Part shown: positions 1 to 8,552 of the stretch, in pieces
Position numbering within the stretch: position 1 is the stretch's first letter
Layout: every line of letters begins with the position of its first letter
Source: 13-2-20CM-68-14 sp046723355
GTDB lineage: Bacteria > Actinomycetota > Thermoleophilia > Gaiellales > Gaiellaceae
DNA: 64,000 nt
Assembly (NCBI GenBank): GCA_046723355.1
Contig: JBKOUJ010000035.1
Coordinates: 62,001 to 126,000 of the forward strand
Direction: 5' to 3'
Position numbers and translations under genes: made by a program
The notes under the pieces: generated by a model
What the model saw: the letters and a program-made list of their open reading frames with translations, nothing else
The model's database searches: none
What the model was told of the DNA's origin: nothing

Positions 1-1
1 C

Positions 2-142
2 CGAGTCGGCCTGATGCCGCTCGTCACTTTCGCCCTGACCGGCCTCGGCGCGGTCGTGGTGGCGATCGTCGCCTCCCCGGAGCTCCGGCGCCTGATCGGC
101 CTCCTGAGCGGCCGAATCCGCGACCTGGTCGGGATCGGCTGA
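2..142 (+). CDS. C-terminal end of a membrane protein (partial)
   Basis: An open frame enters from the left edge and ends at a TGA at 140-142. The 46 visible residues contain one strongly hydrophobic segment (about residues 6-26, Leu/Val/Ala/Gly rich) followed by a basic amphipathic tail, so this is the C-terminus of a membrane protein. The downstream neighbours are envelope and division genes of the SteB type, so a SteA-like or lipid-flippase-like protein is conceivable, but nothing visible decides it. Confidence 0.5.
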   Translation, partial: RVGLMPLVTFALTGLGAVVVAIVASPELRRLIGLLSGRIRDLVGIG

Positions 143-350
143 GCCCGGTTCGGCTGGAACAGGACGCCTGAAGCCGAAGCCGCCGCGAACCCGGTAGTCC
201 CGGAAGCCGCGACCGCTTCGCCCACCGGCGCGCGCCTCACGCCCCCGCCCAAGGGTGGGGCAGCAGCCCACCACCCTCGCTGCGAGCGTAACCGCCAAAG
301 ACCCACGCAGGTGTGACGCGAGCACGCCGAAACAGCAACGATTCGTGCAG

Positions 351-779
351 ATGGGCAAGTACGCCGCAACCCGCGAGCTGCTCGCGCCGCGCGAGGACGT
401 CTGGGGGTTTATCGCCGAGCCCTATCACCTTGCCGACTGGTGGCCGGGCATCAGCGGCGTCCAGCCGGACCGGCGAGGGCTCGCGCCGGGCGCGCGCTGG
501 CAGATCAAAGGCCTCGGCCGGCCGACCTACGTGGTCGGGAGACGGCCGGATGTCTCCGGCACGCTCGTCTTCCTCGACGTCAAGCCTCCCGAGCTCGTCG
601 CGTGGCAGTTCGTCAACACGCGCGTCGACGTGGAGCTGCGGCTCACCGAAACGGCGCCCGACCGCACGCGCGCTCAACTGACCGTCGACGCCCCTTTTCT
701 GAGCGGGGTCCGAAGACCCCAGCTCCACAGGGCGCTGACGCGCCTGCACGCCCTGTGCCAGACTGGCGCACAGGCATAG
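351..779 (+). CDS. SRPBCC-family protein (polyketide cyclase/START-like fold)
   Basis: This 142-residue protein has the SRPBCC pattern. An N-terminal strand (GKYAATRELLAPREDVWGFI) leads into the family's typical 'W..v..' helix (residues about 17-32, ADWWPGI). Alternating strands follow (PPELVAWQF, VELRLTE), and an amphipathic C-terminal helix closes the fold. Such proteins bind hydrophobic ligands in a helix-grip pocket; the ligand here is unknown. I chose the ATG at 351 because the frame upstream to 255 lacks family-like sequence. It ends 9 nt before the SteB/MctB-like gene, so co-transcription is plausible. Confidence 0.7.
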   Translation: MGKYAATRELLAPREDVWGFIAEPYHLADWWPGISGVQPDRRGLAPGARWQIKGLGRPTYVVGRRPDVSGTLVFLDVKPPELVAWQFVNTRVDVELRLTETAPDRTRAQLTVDAPFLSGVRRPQLHRALTRLHALCQTGAQA

Positions 780-788
780 CGTCTCGTC

Positions 789-1673
789 ATGTTCGACCTC
801 CGCTACCACGTTGCGTCGCTCGCGGCCGTCTTCCTCGCGCTTCTGATCGGAATCCTGGTCGGGGTGGGCATCGCCGACCGCGGCTACGTCGACAAGGCTC
901 AGCGCGGGCTGCTCGAGCAAAAAATCTCCAAGCTGCAGAGCGACCTCGGCGCCGCCCGAAAAAACGCCGATAGCCTCCAGGCGCAGCAGCGCGCGACCGA
1001 GGCGTTCGTCAACGACACCTACCCGGAGCTGATGGCCAACCGGCTCCGCGGCAAGAGCATGGCGCTCGTCTTCCTCGGCCCTGCGGACCCGAAAATCCGG
1101 ACGAGCCTCGAGCAGTCGCTCACCGACGCCGGCGCACGCGGCTGGGTCCGGGTGCGCGCACTCAAGCTGCCGCTCGACATTCCTCAGATCGACAAGACGC
1201 TCGCCGGCGAGCCCAAGCTCGCGCGCTACGTCGGCGACACGCGGCTGCCCGCGCTCGGCAAGAGCCTTGCCGAAGAGCTCGCAGGCGGCGGCAAGGCCCC
1301 GCTGTGGACGACGCTGGCCGAGCAGATCGTCGCCGAGCGCACCGGCAGCGAGCAGCGCCCGGCCGACGGTGTGATCGTCGTGCGCACCGCGGGAAAGCAG
1401 TACGACGGGACGGCCGCCTTTCTCCAGGGGTTCTACTCGGGCCTGATCGCGGCGCCCGTGCCGGTCGTCGGTGTCGAGCGGGCGGACGCGGCCGAGTCTG
1501 CGGTGCGGGCGTTTCATCACAACGGGATCTCGAGCGTGGACGACGTCGACCAGCCGAGCGGCCGCTTCGCGCTTACGCTCCTCCTGAGCGGCGCCAAGGC
1601 CGGCCAGTACGGAATCAAGTCGAGCGCAAAGGACGGCGTACTCCCGCCGCTCGAGACCGCAACGCGTGGCTGA
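789..1673 (+). CDS. MctB/SteB-family envelope protein
   Basis: The 294-residue protein starts MFDLRYHVASLAAVFLALLI, the hallmark start of the MctB/SteB (copper transporter) family. One N-terminal membrane anchor (about residues 8-27) is followed by a coiled coil (about 38-75) and a large extracytoplasmic Rossmann-like domain. In corynebacteria SteB works with SteA at the division site; in mycobacteria MctB is linked to copper tolerance at the outer envelope. Which role applies here is open. Its last codons overlap the next gene (GTG at 1666), so it probably shares an operon with the glycosyltransferase and pyrG. Confidence 0.85.
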   Translation: MFDLRYHVASLAAVFLALLIGILVGVGIADRGYVDKAQRGLLEQKISKLQSDLGAARKNADSLQAQQRATEAFVNDTYPELMANRLRGKSMALVFLGPADPKIRTSLEQSLTDAGARGWVRVRALKLPLDIPQIDKTLAGEPKLARYVGDTRLPALGKSLAEELAGGGKAPLWTTLAEQIVAERTGSEQRPADGVIVVRTAGKQYDGTAAFLQGFYSGLIAAPVPVVGVERADAAESAVRAFHHNGISSVDDVDQPSGRFALTLLLSGAKAGQYGIKSSAKDGVLPPLETATRG

Positions 1674-2877
1674 TCTTTCAGCCGTCCTCGTCGCTGCGCG
1701 CGACGAGGAAGCGGCGATCGCGCGAACGGTAGAAGCGTTGCGGGCGGCCTTTCCCAGCGTTGAGGTGATCGTCGCCGACGACGGCTCACGCGACGGGACC
1801 GCTGCCGCGGCCGAGCGCGCCGGGGCACGGGTGCTGCGCCTCCCGCCGCGCGGAAAGGGTCAGGCGTTGACGCTGGCGGAGCGCGCGGCGCCGGCCGGCC
1901 GGCTCCTCCTCGTCGACGCCGATCTCGACGGCGACCTCGTGGGACTCGCTGCCGTCGACGGCGACCTCGCGATCGCGGCGTTCGCCGAGCGGCAGGGCGG
2001 CGGCTTCGGGATCGCCAAGCGCGCGGGACGGGCGCTCGTCCGTGCCGTGTCGGGCTTCGCGCCCCGTGAGCCGCTCTCCGGCCAGCGCGCCCTCTCGGAG
2101 GCGGCGCGAGAGGCCTGCTTCCCGCTCGCGGCGGGCTTCGGCTGCGAGGTGCGGATGACGATCGACGCCGTCCGGGCGGGGCTGCGCGTCTCCGAGCTCG
2201 AGCTGCCGCTGCGGCACCGGCCAACGGGCCGCGACGGCGCCGGCTTCGCCCACCGGGGCCGACAGCTGGTCGACGCCGTGCTCGCCTGCGGGCCCACCGG
2301 CGTGAACCACCGCGGGCTGAGACTGCCGCTCGTCGGCTGGATTGTCGGGGTTCGGCGGGATCCGGCGGTCGCCGCAGTCGCCGCGCTCGGCCTCGCCGAC
2401 GATCTCTGGAGCGGCGCCGAACGCGGCTTCCGCGCCCACCTCGGCCGCGGACAGACGACGGGCGTCCTAAAGCTCCTCGGCATTCCGCTCGTCGGCCTGC
2501 TCGGGACGCGCCGGCTCTCCGGCGCGCTGCTCGTCGGCCTCGCGGCGAATTTCCTGAACCAGCTGGACACGCGGCCGGGCCGCGCGCTCAAGGCGTACCT
2601 CCTCGCAGCGCCGTTCGTGGACGCGCCGGTCGGGATCGCCGTCATGCTCGCTCCCTACGATCTCCGAGAGATGACGATGCTCGGAGACGCCGGGGCGAAC
2701 GCGCTGGGCGCGATGCTAGGCTTGAATTCCGTGGGCAAGCTCACGGGAAGAGACCGCTGGAGCGCGATCGGGGTGCTCGCAGGTCTCACCCTCCTCGGAG
2801 AGACTCGGTCGCTCGGCGAGCTGATCGAGCGCACGCCTGTGCTCCGCGAGCTCGACGCGCTCGGGAGGCAGCCGTAG
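1666..2877 (+). CDS. GT2 glycosyltransferase fused to MraY/WecA-like domain
   Basis: The 403-residue protein looks bipartite. The N-terminal half is a GT-A glycosyltransferase: LVAARDEEAAI near the start, VADDGSRDGT (about 35-44) and the LLVDADLDGD metal motif (about 83-92). The C-terminal half resembles the polyprenyl-phosphate phosphosugar transferase family: LADDLWSG (about 241-248), FLNQLDTRPG (the NxxDGxDG-like position) and MLGDAGANALG (about 337-347). It overlaps the gene upstream and ends at TAG 2875-2877, directly abutting pyrG. It probably transfers or primes a sugar on a lipid carrier for cell-envelope polymer; substrate unknown. Confidence 0.75.
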   Translation: MADLSAVLVAARDEEAAIARTVEALRAAFPSVEVIVADDGSRDGTAAAAERAGARVLRLPPRGKGQALTLAERAAPAGRLLLVDADLDGDLVGLAAVDGDLAIAAFAERQGGGFGIAKRAGRALVRAVSGFAPREPLSGQRALSEAAREACFPLAAGFGCEVRMTIDAVRAGLRVSELELPLRHRPTGRDGAGFAHRGRQLVDAVLACGPTGVNHRGLRLPLVGWIVGVRRDPAVAAVAALGLADDLWSGAERGFRAHLGRGQTTGVLKLLGIPLVGLLGTRRLSGALLVGLAANFLNQLDTRPGRALKAYLLAAPFVDAPVGIAVMLAPYDLREMTMLGDAGANALGAMLGLNSVGKLTGRDRWSAIGVLAGLTLLGETRSLGELIERTPVLRELDALGRQP

Positions 2878-4520
2878 CCAGCCGGCCGCCCAAGTACGTC
2901 TTCGTCACGGGCGGCGTCGTCTCATCCCTCGGGAAAGGCATTACCGCCGCCTCGCTCGGGCGCCTCCTCAAGGCGCGTGGCCTCAAGGTGCAGGTCCAGA
3001 AGTTCGACCCGTACATCAACGTCGACCCGGGCACGATGAGCCCGTTCCAGCACGGCGAGGTGTTCGTGACCGAAGACGGGGCCGAGACCGACCTCGACAT
3101 TGGGCACTACGAGCGCTTCATCGACGAGAACCTGTCGCGGAACTCGAACCACACCGCCGGTTCGATCTGGGAGCGCGTGATCCGCAAGGAGCGCCGCGGC
3201 GAGTACCTCGGCTCGACCGTGCAGGTGATCCCGCACATCACGAACGAGATCAAGGAGCGGATCCGCAGCGCCTCGGAGGCGAGCGACTGCGACGTCGTCG
3301 TGACCGAGATCGGCGGCACCGTGGGCGATATCGAGTCGCTGCCGTTCCTGGAGGCGATCCGCCAATTCCGGCGCGAGGCCGGCGCTGACAACGTCTGCTA
3401 CCTCCACGTCACGCTTGTGCCGTTCATCGACTCGGCCGGAGAGCTGAAGACGAAGCCCACGCAACACTCGGTCAACGAGCTGCGCCGGATCGGTATCCAC
3501 CCGGACATCGTCGTCGCGCGCTCGAGCGGGCCGCTCTCGCAGGACATCCGGGACAAGATCGCGCTCTTCGCCGATATCGATACGCGCGCGGTCGTGTCCA
3601 ACCAGGACGTGCCTGACCTCTACCTCGTACCCTCGGCGTTGCAGGAGGAGGGTCTCGACGCGCTCGTGTGCGAGCGGCTCGGGTTGCCGGCGCAGGAGGC
3701 CGACCTCGGCGAGTGGCTCCAGCTGACCGAGCGGATCCGTGAGCGTGAAGGCGAGGTGCAGATCGCCCTCGTCGGCAAGTACGTCAAGCTCCAGGACGCC
3801 TACCTGTCCGTGCACGAGGCGCTGAACCACGCGGGCGTCCAGCACGGCTGCGCAGTCAACGTCCGCTGGGTCGACGCGGAGGGAATGTCGCTGGAGGAGG
3901 CGCAGGCCGAGCTCGAGCAAGTTGACGGCGTGCTCGTCCCCGGCGGGTTCGGTTCGCGCGGCTGGGAAGGCAAGATCCTGGCCTGCCGGGTCGCGCGCGA
4001 ACACCGGATTCCCTACCTGGGAATCTGCCTCGGGATGCACGTCGCGGTCTCGGAGTTCGCGCGCCACGTTGTCGGGCTCGACGGAGCGAACTCGACCGAG
4101 ATGGACCCGGAGACGCCGTACCCGGTGATCGACTTGCTGCCCGAGCAGAAGGAGATCGAGGATCTCGGGGGGACGATGCGGCTCGGCGCCCAGGCCGTCG
4201 AGCTCGCGTCGGGAACGCGTGTCGCGGAGACCTACGGCGAGACCGTGATCCACGAGCGGCACCGGCACCGCTACGAGGTCAACAACCACTTCCGGCCACG
4301 GCTGGTCGAGGCGGGCCTCGTGGTAAGCGGCACGTTCCAGGAAGGCAGGCTGGTCGAGATTGTCGAGCTGCCGGACCACCCGTGGTTCGTCGCCAGTCAG
4401 TTCCACCCCGAGTTCAAGTCGCGCCCGACACGGCCGGCCCCGCTCTTCCGCGAGTTCGTGGGCGCGGCGCTCGTGCGTTCTCAAGAGCGCGTCGGCGCCA
4501 CTTACACGGCCCGCGCGTAG
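2874..4520 (+). CDS. pyrG: CTP synthase
   Basis: PyrG makes CTP from UTP, ATP and glutamine. The reading frame shows KYVFVTGGVVSSLGKGI (synthase P-loop, residues about 7-23), QKFDPYINVDPGTMSP, and the glutaminase domain with GICLGMH (nucleophile Cys about 385) and FHPEF near the end. Counted from 2874 the protein has 548 residues, the usual family length. No ATG, GTG or TTG lies in frame between the upstream gene and the P-loop: the only codon in the expected place is GTA at 2874, overlapping the previous stop as GTAG. The first canonical in-frame start (GTG 2988) would delete the P-loop. So this is either a non-standard start or a one-base error (GTG read as GTA). Confidence 0.93.
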   Translation, partial: VASRPPKYVFVTGGVVSSLGKGITAASLGRLLKARGLKVQVQKFDPYINVDPGTMSPFQHGEVFVTEDGAETDLDIGHYERFIDENLSRNSNHTAGSIWERVIRKERRGEYLGSTVQVIPHITNEIKERIRSASEASDCDVVVTEIGGTVGDIESLPFLEAIRQFRREAGADNVCYLHVTLVPFIDSAGELKTKPTQHSVNELRRIGIHPDIVVARSSGPLSQDIRDKIALFADIDTRAVVSNQDVPDLYLVPSALQEEGLDALVCERLGLPAQEADLGEWLQLTERIREREGEVQIALVGKYVKLQDAYLSVHEALNHAGVQHGCAVNVRWVDAEGMSLEEAQAELEQVDGVLVPGGFGSRGWEGKILACRVAREHRIPYLGICLGMHVAVSEFARHVVGLDGANSTEMDPETPYPVIDLLPEQKEIEDLGGTMRLGAQAVELASGTRVAETYGETVIHERHRHRYEVNNHFRPRLVEAGLVVSGTFQEGRLVEIVELPDHPWFVASQFHPEFKSRPTRPAPLFREFVGAALVRSQERVGATYTARA

Positions 4521-4531
4521 CATCAGGGCCC

Positions 4532-5653
4532 GTGGATGACGGGCTCCCTGAAGTCGCCCAACTGTTCGTCGAGATGGCGCGCGTGCCAAGCCCGTCGGGC
4601 GAAGAACGCGCCGTGGCCGACCACGTCCTCCGTTACCTGCGCGGTCTGGCCCTACCGGTTGACGAGGACGACGCGGGGGCGGAGATCGGCTCCACGATCG
4701 GGAACCTGCTCTGTCGGATCGAGCCCACCGTCGAAGGGACGCCTGTCTTCTTCTGCGCGCACCTCGACACCGTGCCGCCGGAAGGCCCGCTCGAGCCGGT
4801 CGTCGACGACGGCTTCGTCCGCAACGGCGGCGGCACGATCCTCGGCGCAGACAACAAGGCGGCGGTGGCGGCGATGCTCGAGGCCACGCGCCGGATCGTC
4901 GCCGAGAACCGGCCTCACGGCGGGGTAGAGCTCCTCTTCACCCCCCAGGAAGAGGTCGGCCTGCGCGGCGCTGCGGCCTTCGACCACGAGCGGCTACGGG
5001 CCCGCGTCGGCTACGTCTACGACCACGCCGGACCGATCGGCGAGGTGATCCTCGGTGCGCCCTACCAGTGCAAGATCGACGCGACCTTCCACGGGCGCGC
5101 GGCTCATTCGGGCATGTACCCGGAGGACGGGCGCTCGGCGATCGGGGCCGCCGCGCGGGCGATTGCCGACCTGCGGCTCGGCCGGCTCGATGAGGAGACG
5201 ACGGCGAACGTGGGCGAGATTCGCGGCGGCAGGGCGCGCAACATCATTCCCGAGCGGTGCTCATTCCTGGCCGAGGCGCGCTGTCACAACGAGGCGAAGC
5301 TGGGCGCGCTCGTCCAGGAAATGCTGGAGGCGATCACGTTCGCCGCGCAGCTCGGAGAATGCGACGTCGAGACAAGGGTGGAACCGAGCTCGCGCGGCTA
5401 TCGGTTCAAGCGCGACGACGAGCCCGTGCGGCTAGCCGCGGCCGCGCTCGAGCGGAGCGGCTACCAGCCGAGTTACGGGCTGAGCGGCGGCGGCGCCGAT
5501 GCGAACGTCTTCAACGAGCGCGGCCTGCAGTGCCTCAATCTCGCGAACGGGATGGTCGACATCCACACGCCTGACGAGCGGATCGCCATCGAAGATCTCG
5601 AGCGGATGGTGGACGTGACCCTGGCGCTCGTCGAGGTGGCGCGTGCCCCTTAG
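4532..5653 (+). CDS. M20-family metallopeptidase (peptidase T-like)
   Basis: This 374-residue dizinc aminopeptidase/deacylase-like enzyme shows CAHLDTVPP (first metal ligands, about residue 77), GADNKAAVA (bridging Asp, about 111), TPQEEVGL (catalytic and metal Glu, about 137) and a lid dimerisation domain beginning near GAPYQCKIDATFHGRAAHSG. The order and spacing fit PepT-like M20 peptidases, which trim peptides in the cytosol. I chose GTG 4532 because MDDGLPEVAQLFVEMARVPS is a normal M20 start; the frame is open farther upstream only inside pyrG. It overlaps the next gene by 11 nt. Confidence 0.87.
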   Translation: MDDGLPEVAQLFVEMARVPSPSGEERAVADHVLRYLRGLALPVDEDDAGAEIGSTIGNLLCRIEPTVEGTPVFFCAHLDTVPPEGPLEPVVDDGFVRNGGGTILGADNKAAVAAMLEATRRIVAENRPHGGVELLFTPQEEVGLRGAAAFDHERLRARVGYVYDHAGPIGEVILGAPYQCKIDATFHGRAAHSGMYPEDGRSAIGAAARAIADLRLGRLDEETTANVGEIRGGRARNIIPERCSFLAEARCHNEAKLGALVQEMLEAITFAAQLGECDVETRVEPSSRGYRFKRDDEPVRLAAAALERSGYQPSYGLSGGGADANVFNERGLQCLNLANGMVDIHTPDERIAIEDLERMVDVTLALVEVARAP

Positions 5654-6623
5654 CCTCCGAAGGGGGGCGGTCAGCGCGATCATCGAACGGCACGATGGCC
5701 TCGTTCGCTGCGAGGTCAACGGCGTGCCGTGTGTCGCCTACCCTGAGCTGACCGGCCCGGTCGCGCTCGGCGACGACGTCGTCGTCAACGTTCAGGCGCG
5801 CGAGCTCGGGCTCGGCTCGGGCGGATTCGATGTCCTGCACGCGAACCTGAGCCGCGGCCTCGAACTCGCCTCCTCGGCCGGCGCGCACGTGATGAAGCTC
5901 CCGTACACGCCGGTCCAGCACGCGGTCCGCCACGTCGAGGAGGACGAGCCGCTGCCGGAATCCCTCTCCGGCCTCCCGGTCGTCTGCTGCTCGCTGCACA
6001 GCCAGCTGGCGCCGGCCTGCGCCGCACTGGCAGGGCTACGAGTCGCGTACGTTCAGCATGCCGGCGGCGCGCTGCCGCTCGGTCTCTCGGACACGGTCCG
6101 GGCGTTGCGCGACCGGGACTTGGTCGCGGCCACCGTCTCGGCCGGCGCCTGCTCCGGCGGCGAGCTCGAGAGCGTCACGACGGCCTCGGCGCTCGCCTGG
6201 GCGGCCGCTCGTGCGGTCGACGTGGCGGTGTGCGCGATCGGGCCGGGCATCGTCGGCACGGGCTCGCGGCTCGGCCACGGCGGGCTCGCTGCGGCCGAGG
6301 CTGCGAACGCGGCCTCGGGGCTCGGGGGCGCGCCGGTGCTTGCGGTTCGCGTCTCGAGCGGCGACGAGCGCGAACGCCATCGCGGCGTCTCACACCACAC
6401 GCGCGCCGTGGTCGAGCTCTGCCTCGGCGACGTCGCGATCGCGTGGCCCGCGGGTGTAGAGGCGCCTGCGTGGCTAGAGCGGCGCACCGAGGTCGATACC
6501 GGAGGCTGGCGCGACGCGTGCGCCGGGCTGCCACTCGAGCACATGGGGCGCGGCCCGGATGACGACCCGTGGTTCTTCGAATCGGCGTTCGCGGCCGGCA
6601 AGCTGGCGAGAGGGATGGCGTGA
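5643..6623 (+). CDS. DUF3866-family protein
   Basis: The 326-residue protein matches what I know as the DUF3866 family of actinobacteria, whose function is not established. Visible features are a small N-terminal beta domain (residues 10-50), glycine-rich turns GPGIVGTGSRLGHGG (about 199-213), and a conserved-looking SGDERERHRGVSHHTRAVVEL segment that packs two His and several acidic residues and could form an active or ligand site. There are no signal peptide or membrane segments. It lies between the M20 peptidase (11-nt overlap) and the NUDIX gene (GTGA overlap), so all three are likely one transcript. Confidence 0.78.
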   Translation: MPLSLRRGAVSAIIERHDGLVRCEVNGVPCVAYPELTGPVALGDDVVVNVQARELGLGSGGFDVLHANLSRGLELASSAGAHVMKLPYTPVQHAVRHVEEDEPLPESLSGLPVVCCSLHSQLAPACAALAGLRVAYVQHAGGALPLGLSDTVRALRDRDLVAATVSAGACSGGELESVTTASALAWAAARAVDVAVCAIGPGIVGTGSRLGHGGLAAAEAANAASGLGGAPVLAVRVSSGDERERHRGVSHHTRAVVELCLGDVAIAWPAGVEAPAWLERRTEVDTGGWRDACAGLPLEHMGRGPDDDPWFFESAFAAGKLARGMA

Positions 6624-7118
6624 GGCCGGATGGCTCCCGCCGGGTCTTCGAGGGCGGACTGATCAGCGTCGACGTCGAGCAGTGGGGCGAGCACGAGCGC
6701 GAGGTTGTCCGCCACCCGGGCGCGGTTGCGATCGTCGCTGTCGACGCGGGCGGGTACGTGACGCTCGTTCGCCAGCTCCGCGAGCCGGCGCGGAAGCGGC
6801 TGCTCGAGCTGCCCGTAGGGACGCGCGAGGCCGATGAGGAGCCACTGGCGACCGCCAAGCGGGAGCTCGAGGAGGAAGCGGGCCTGTCCGGCGGCCGGTG
6901 GCGGCTCGCGGCCACGTTCTTCTCGACGCCCGGCTTCTGCGACGAGTTCGTCTGCATCTACTTCGCCGAGGGGGTGGTGCAGACGGAGGCGGAAGCCTCA
7001 GGGCGACGAGCAGATCGAGCTCGTGCGCGTCCCGGTCGCTGAGATTGCGTCCTTGCTGCCGGAGCTCGAGGACGCCAAGACCCTGGCCGGACTGCTCCTG
7101 CACCTGCGTGCGAGGTAG
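6620..7118 (+). pseudogene. NUDIX hydrolase (ADP-ribose pyrophosphatase-like), frameshifted
   Basis: The start GTG 6620 overlaps the previous stop (GTGA). A perfect NUDIX box GX5EX7REUXEEXGU is visible: G T R E A D E E ... RELEEEAGL (about residues 73-95), preceded by ELPVGTRE as in ADP-ribose pyrophosphatases. The frame then breaks: after VVQTEA (near 6985-6993) the expected C-terminus KPQGDEQIELVRVPVAEI continues in the next frame and ends at TAG 7116-7118. Removing one G from the GG at about 6991 joins the halves into a normal protein of about 165 residues. It is either a recent inactivation or a one-base sequence error. Confidence 0.8.
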
Positions 7119-7129
7119 GGTTCGCCCGC

Positions 7130-8254
7130 ATGAAAATCGGCGTGGCCAGGGAAATCAAGACGGACGAGTACCGCGTGGCGCTGACGCCCGCGGGTGCGCG
7201 CGAGCTCGTCCAGGGCGGCCACGACGTGCTCGTCGAGACCGGCGCGGGGGAGGGGAGCTCCTTCGCCGACGATGTCTACCAGTCGGTCGGCGCCCGTGTC
7301 GTGAGCGTCGACGAGGTCTGGGAGGGGAGCGAGCTCCTGCTCAAGGTCAAGGAGCCGATCGAGCCCGAGTATCGCCGCCTGCGCGAGGGACTCGTGCTCT
7401 TCACGTACCTCCACATCGCGGCCGACGAGCCGCTGGCGCGGGCGCTCGTCGACAGCGGCATCGCCGCGGTGGCATACGAGACGGTCGAGACGGACAACGG
7501 CGCGCTGCCCTTGCTCGCCCCGATGAGCGAGATCGCGGGCCGGCTGGCGGCACAGGCGGGGGCGTACTTCCTCGAGAAGCCGCTCGGCGGGCGGGGCCTG
7601 CTGCTCGGCGGCGTCGCGGGTGTCGCACCTGGTCGCGTCGTCGTGATCGGAGGCGGGATCGTCGGCTACAACGCCGCCGTGATCGCGCTAGGCCTGGGTG
7701 CGAGCGTGACGATCCTCGAGCGCTCGGTCGACCGGATGCGGCATCTCGAGGAGATCCTGTCCGGACGCGTCTCTCTGGTCATGTCGTCCAGCCTGCAGAT
7801 CGAGGAGTCCGTGATCGAGGCGGACGTCGTGATCGGCGCGGTGCTCATTCCGGGCGCGCTGGCACCGAAGCTGATCACGCGCGACATGGTTCGCGAAATG
7901 AAGGACGGCGCCGTTCTCTGCGACGTCGCGATCGACCAGGGCGGCTGCGCCGAGACGTCGCGGCCGACGACGCACAGCGACCCGGTCTACGTCGTCGACG
8001 GAGTCACGCATTACTGCGTGGCGAACATGCCCGGCGCCGTGCCGATCACCTCGACCAAGGCGCTGACGAACGTGACGCTGCCCTATGTCGAGGCGATCGC
8101 CGAGCACGGCCTCCGCGAGGCCGTCGCCGGCGACCCCTCCCTGGCCCGCGGCGTCAACGTGCTGGAGGGCAAGGTCACATACGAGGCAGTCGCGGAAGCC
8201 CACGGCCTCGCGTACTCGCCCCTCGACGACGTCCTACCGCTCACCCCGGTCTGA
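7130..8254 (+). CDS. ald: Alanine dehydrogenase
   Basis: Ald interconverts L-alanine and pyruvate with NAD+, linking nitrogen and central carbon metabolism. The 374 residues match the family: MKIGVAREIKTDEYRVALTP with the substrate Arg at about 15, KVKEP (Lys about 74), HIAAD (catalytic His about 95), the Rossmann loop VVIGGGIVGYNAA (about 171-183) and a late DVAIDQGG motif. A TANNNT box TAGGGT (7116-7121) ends 8 nt before the ATG, so a leaderless transcript is likely. Confidence 0.96.
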   Translation: MKIGVAREIKTDEYRVALTPAGARELVQGGHDVLVETGAGEGSSFADDVYQSVGARVVSVDEVWEGSELLLKVKEPIEPEYRRLREGLVLFTYLHIAADEPLARALVDSGIAAVAYETVETDNGALPLLAPMSEIAGRLAAQAGAYFLEKPLGGRGLLLGGVAGVAPGRVVVIGGGIVGYNAAVIALGLGASVTILERSVDRMRHLEEILSGRVSLVMSSSLQIEESVIEADVVIGAVLIPGALAPKLITRDMVREMKDGAVLCDVAIDQGGCAETSRPTTHSDPVYVVDGVTHYCVANMPGAVPITSTKALTNVTLPYVEAIAEHGLREAVAGDPSLARGVNVLEGKVTYEAVAEAHGLAYSPLDDVLPLTPV

Positions 8255-8403
8255 TCGCGCGTCCCGAGCCGCACCCCGCCCTTAATGGGTGGGGCGTCAC
8301 CCTCCGCCCACGAGAACGACGATATCGACGAAGGACGCACGTGTGGGTGCCGGACCTGTGCCGAGTCGGAGACTTTCGCCGAGCGGTCGCCTGGCGTGCC
8401 GGG

Positions 8404-8532
8404 CTACGAGCTGCGCTGTGGGTTGTCGCGGGTGGGGCTGAACTTGACCACGACCCACGTCACGGCCGCGGCGAGTGCGATCACGCAAACGATGAAGACG
8501 ACGAGGCCGATCAGTCCGAGGACGGTCTCCAT
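8404..8532 (-). CDS. Small single-pass membrane protein (42 aa)
   Basis: The minus strand encodes METVLGLIGLVVFIVCVIAL, then more hydrophobic residues and a short basic, Ser-ending tail. That makes 42 residues with one transmembrane helix (about 4-30). The start ATG is at 8532 and the TAG at 8404-8406. Its -10 (TATTCT, complement of 8542-8547) shares bases with the -10 of deoB on the other strand. Function unknown. Coding is supported by the long hydrophobic run plus promoter placement; homologues would settle it. Confidence 0.65.
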   Translation of the reverse strand: METVLGLIGLVVFIVCVIALAAAVTWVVVKFSPTRDNPQRSS

Positions 8533-8540
8533 GGCCGACC

Positions 8541-8547
8541 TAGAATA
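8541..8547. promoter_or_regulatory. Shared bidirectional -10 box (TAGAATA)
   Basis: Read on the plus strand, TAGAAT (8541-8546) lies 6 nt before the deoB GTG at 8553. Read on the minus strand, TATTCT lies 9 nt before the ATG at 8532. One 7-bp sequence therefore serves as -10 for two divergent, apparently leaderless genes whose start codons are 21 bp apart. Confidence 0.6.
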
Positions 8548-8552
8548 GCCGC

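Noticed and set aside
2922..4589. Long minus-strand open frame opposite pyrG
   Set aside because: Antisense shadow of CTP synthase; it lacks any recognisable domain.
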